Positions 63,781 to 64,000 of a DNA stretch of 64,000 nucleotides are shown here, piece by piece. The translations under genes were made by a program, and so were the position numbers. The DNA is from Mansonella perstans (lineage: Eukaryota; Nematoda; Chromadorea; Rhabditida; Onchocercidae). The DNA lies in NCBI GenBank assembly GCA_037074765.1, contig JBAMDO010000016.1:62001-126000 (forward strand), written 5' to 3'. The notes below the pieces were generated by a model, which made no database searches, was not told the DNA's origin, and was given only the letters and a program-made list of their open reading frames with translations. Every line of letters starts with the position of its first letter. Position 1 is the stretch's first letter.

Positions 63781-64000
63781 CTGAAATACAAAACAGAATT
63801 ATTTTGAAACTAATTATTACTTAGAATTGCGAATTAATTTTAAATAATTCTAGTTTACATTTCCGAATCGAGCAGTGCAAAATAACCGCTCGGAATGAAA
63901 AGAACGATAAATGATAATAGCAAAGAGTAACCTATCTACTATGTACTCCTAACCCTAATATTATGCACAATTGATTAATTTAAAAATGAAATGGACAATA

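Overview
The window looks like a chromosomal segment from a nematode, most likely a spirurid or filarial-type worm. It is AT-rich, and its genes are split into many small exons with (G)TAAG-like donors and TTTTAG/TTTCAG acceptors. Several start codons sit a few bases behind a splice-acceptor motif with no upstream coding exon, as expected for spliced-leader trans-splicing. All encoded proteins are conserved eukaryotic housekeeping or signalling proteins. Exon models were built by hand, joining reading frame and protein-family conservation across GT-AG boundaries. Species assignment is an inference.

Layout, left to right. 123-1492 (+): the last four exons of the DNA polymerase epsilon catalytic subunit. 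2102-4295 (-): an RNF126/RNF115-type RING E3 ligase. 5411-8583 (-): NOB1, the 20S pre-rRNA endonuclease. 10213-13761 (+): PRPF4, a U4/U6 snRNP WD40 protein. 15357-26387 (+): a large PH / RA-like / RhoGAP protein with a long tail containing tandem repeats. 26388-32821: a gene desert holding a foldback inverted repeat. 32822-35171 (+): PEDS1 (TMEM189/Kua), the plasmanylethanolamine desaturase. 39653-41415 (-): a small multi-exon gene I cannot assign. 44045-57033 (-): a CHD7/8/Kismet-class chromatin remodeller of about 2,734 residues in 25 exons. 59737-63780 (-): the 3' part of a membrane-anchored peptidyl-alpha-hydroxyglycine alpha-amidating lyase or PAM, running off the right edge.

The genes do not form a pathway. 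NOB1 and PRPF4 are divergent, share a 1.6 kb upstream region and both act in RNA maturation, which may reflect a shared promoter. I found no CRISPR array, no tRNA, no rRNA and no complete transposon. I see no clear new biological system. The least ordinary items are: a degenerate second copy of a PEDS1 exon inside its own intron, a foldback element of about 1.15 kb, a probable alternative terminal exon of the amidating enzyme, a paired loss of one conserved disulfide in that enzyme, a GC-AG intron in the CHD helicase, in-frame tandem repeats in the RhoGAP tail, and a conserved-looking small gene of unknown family.
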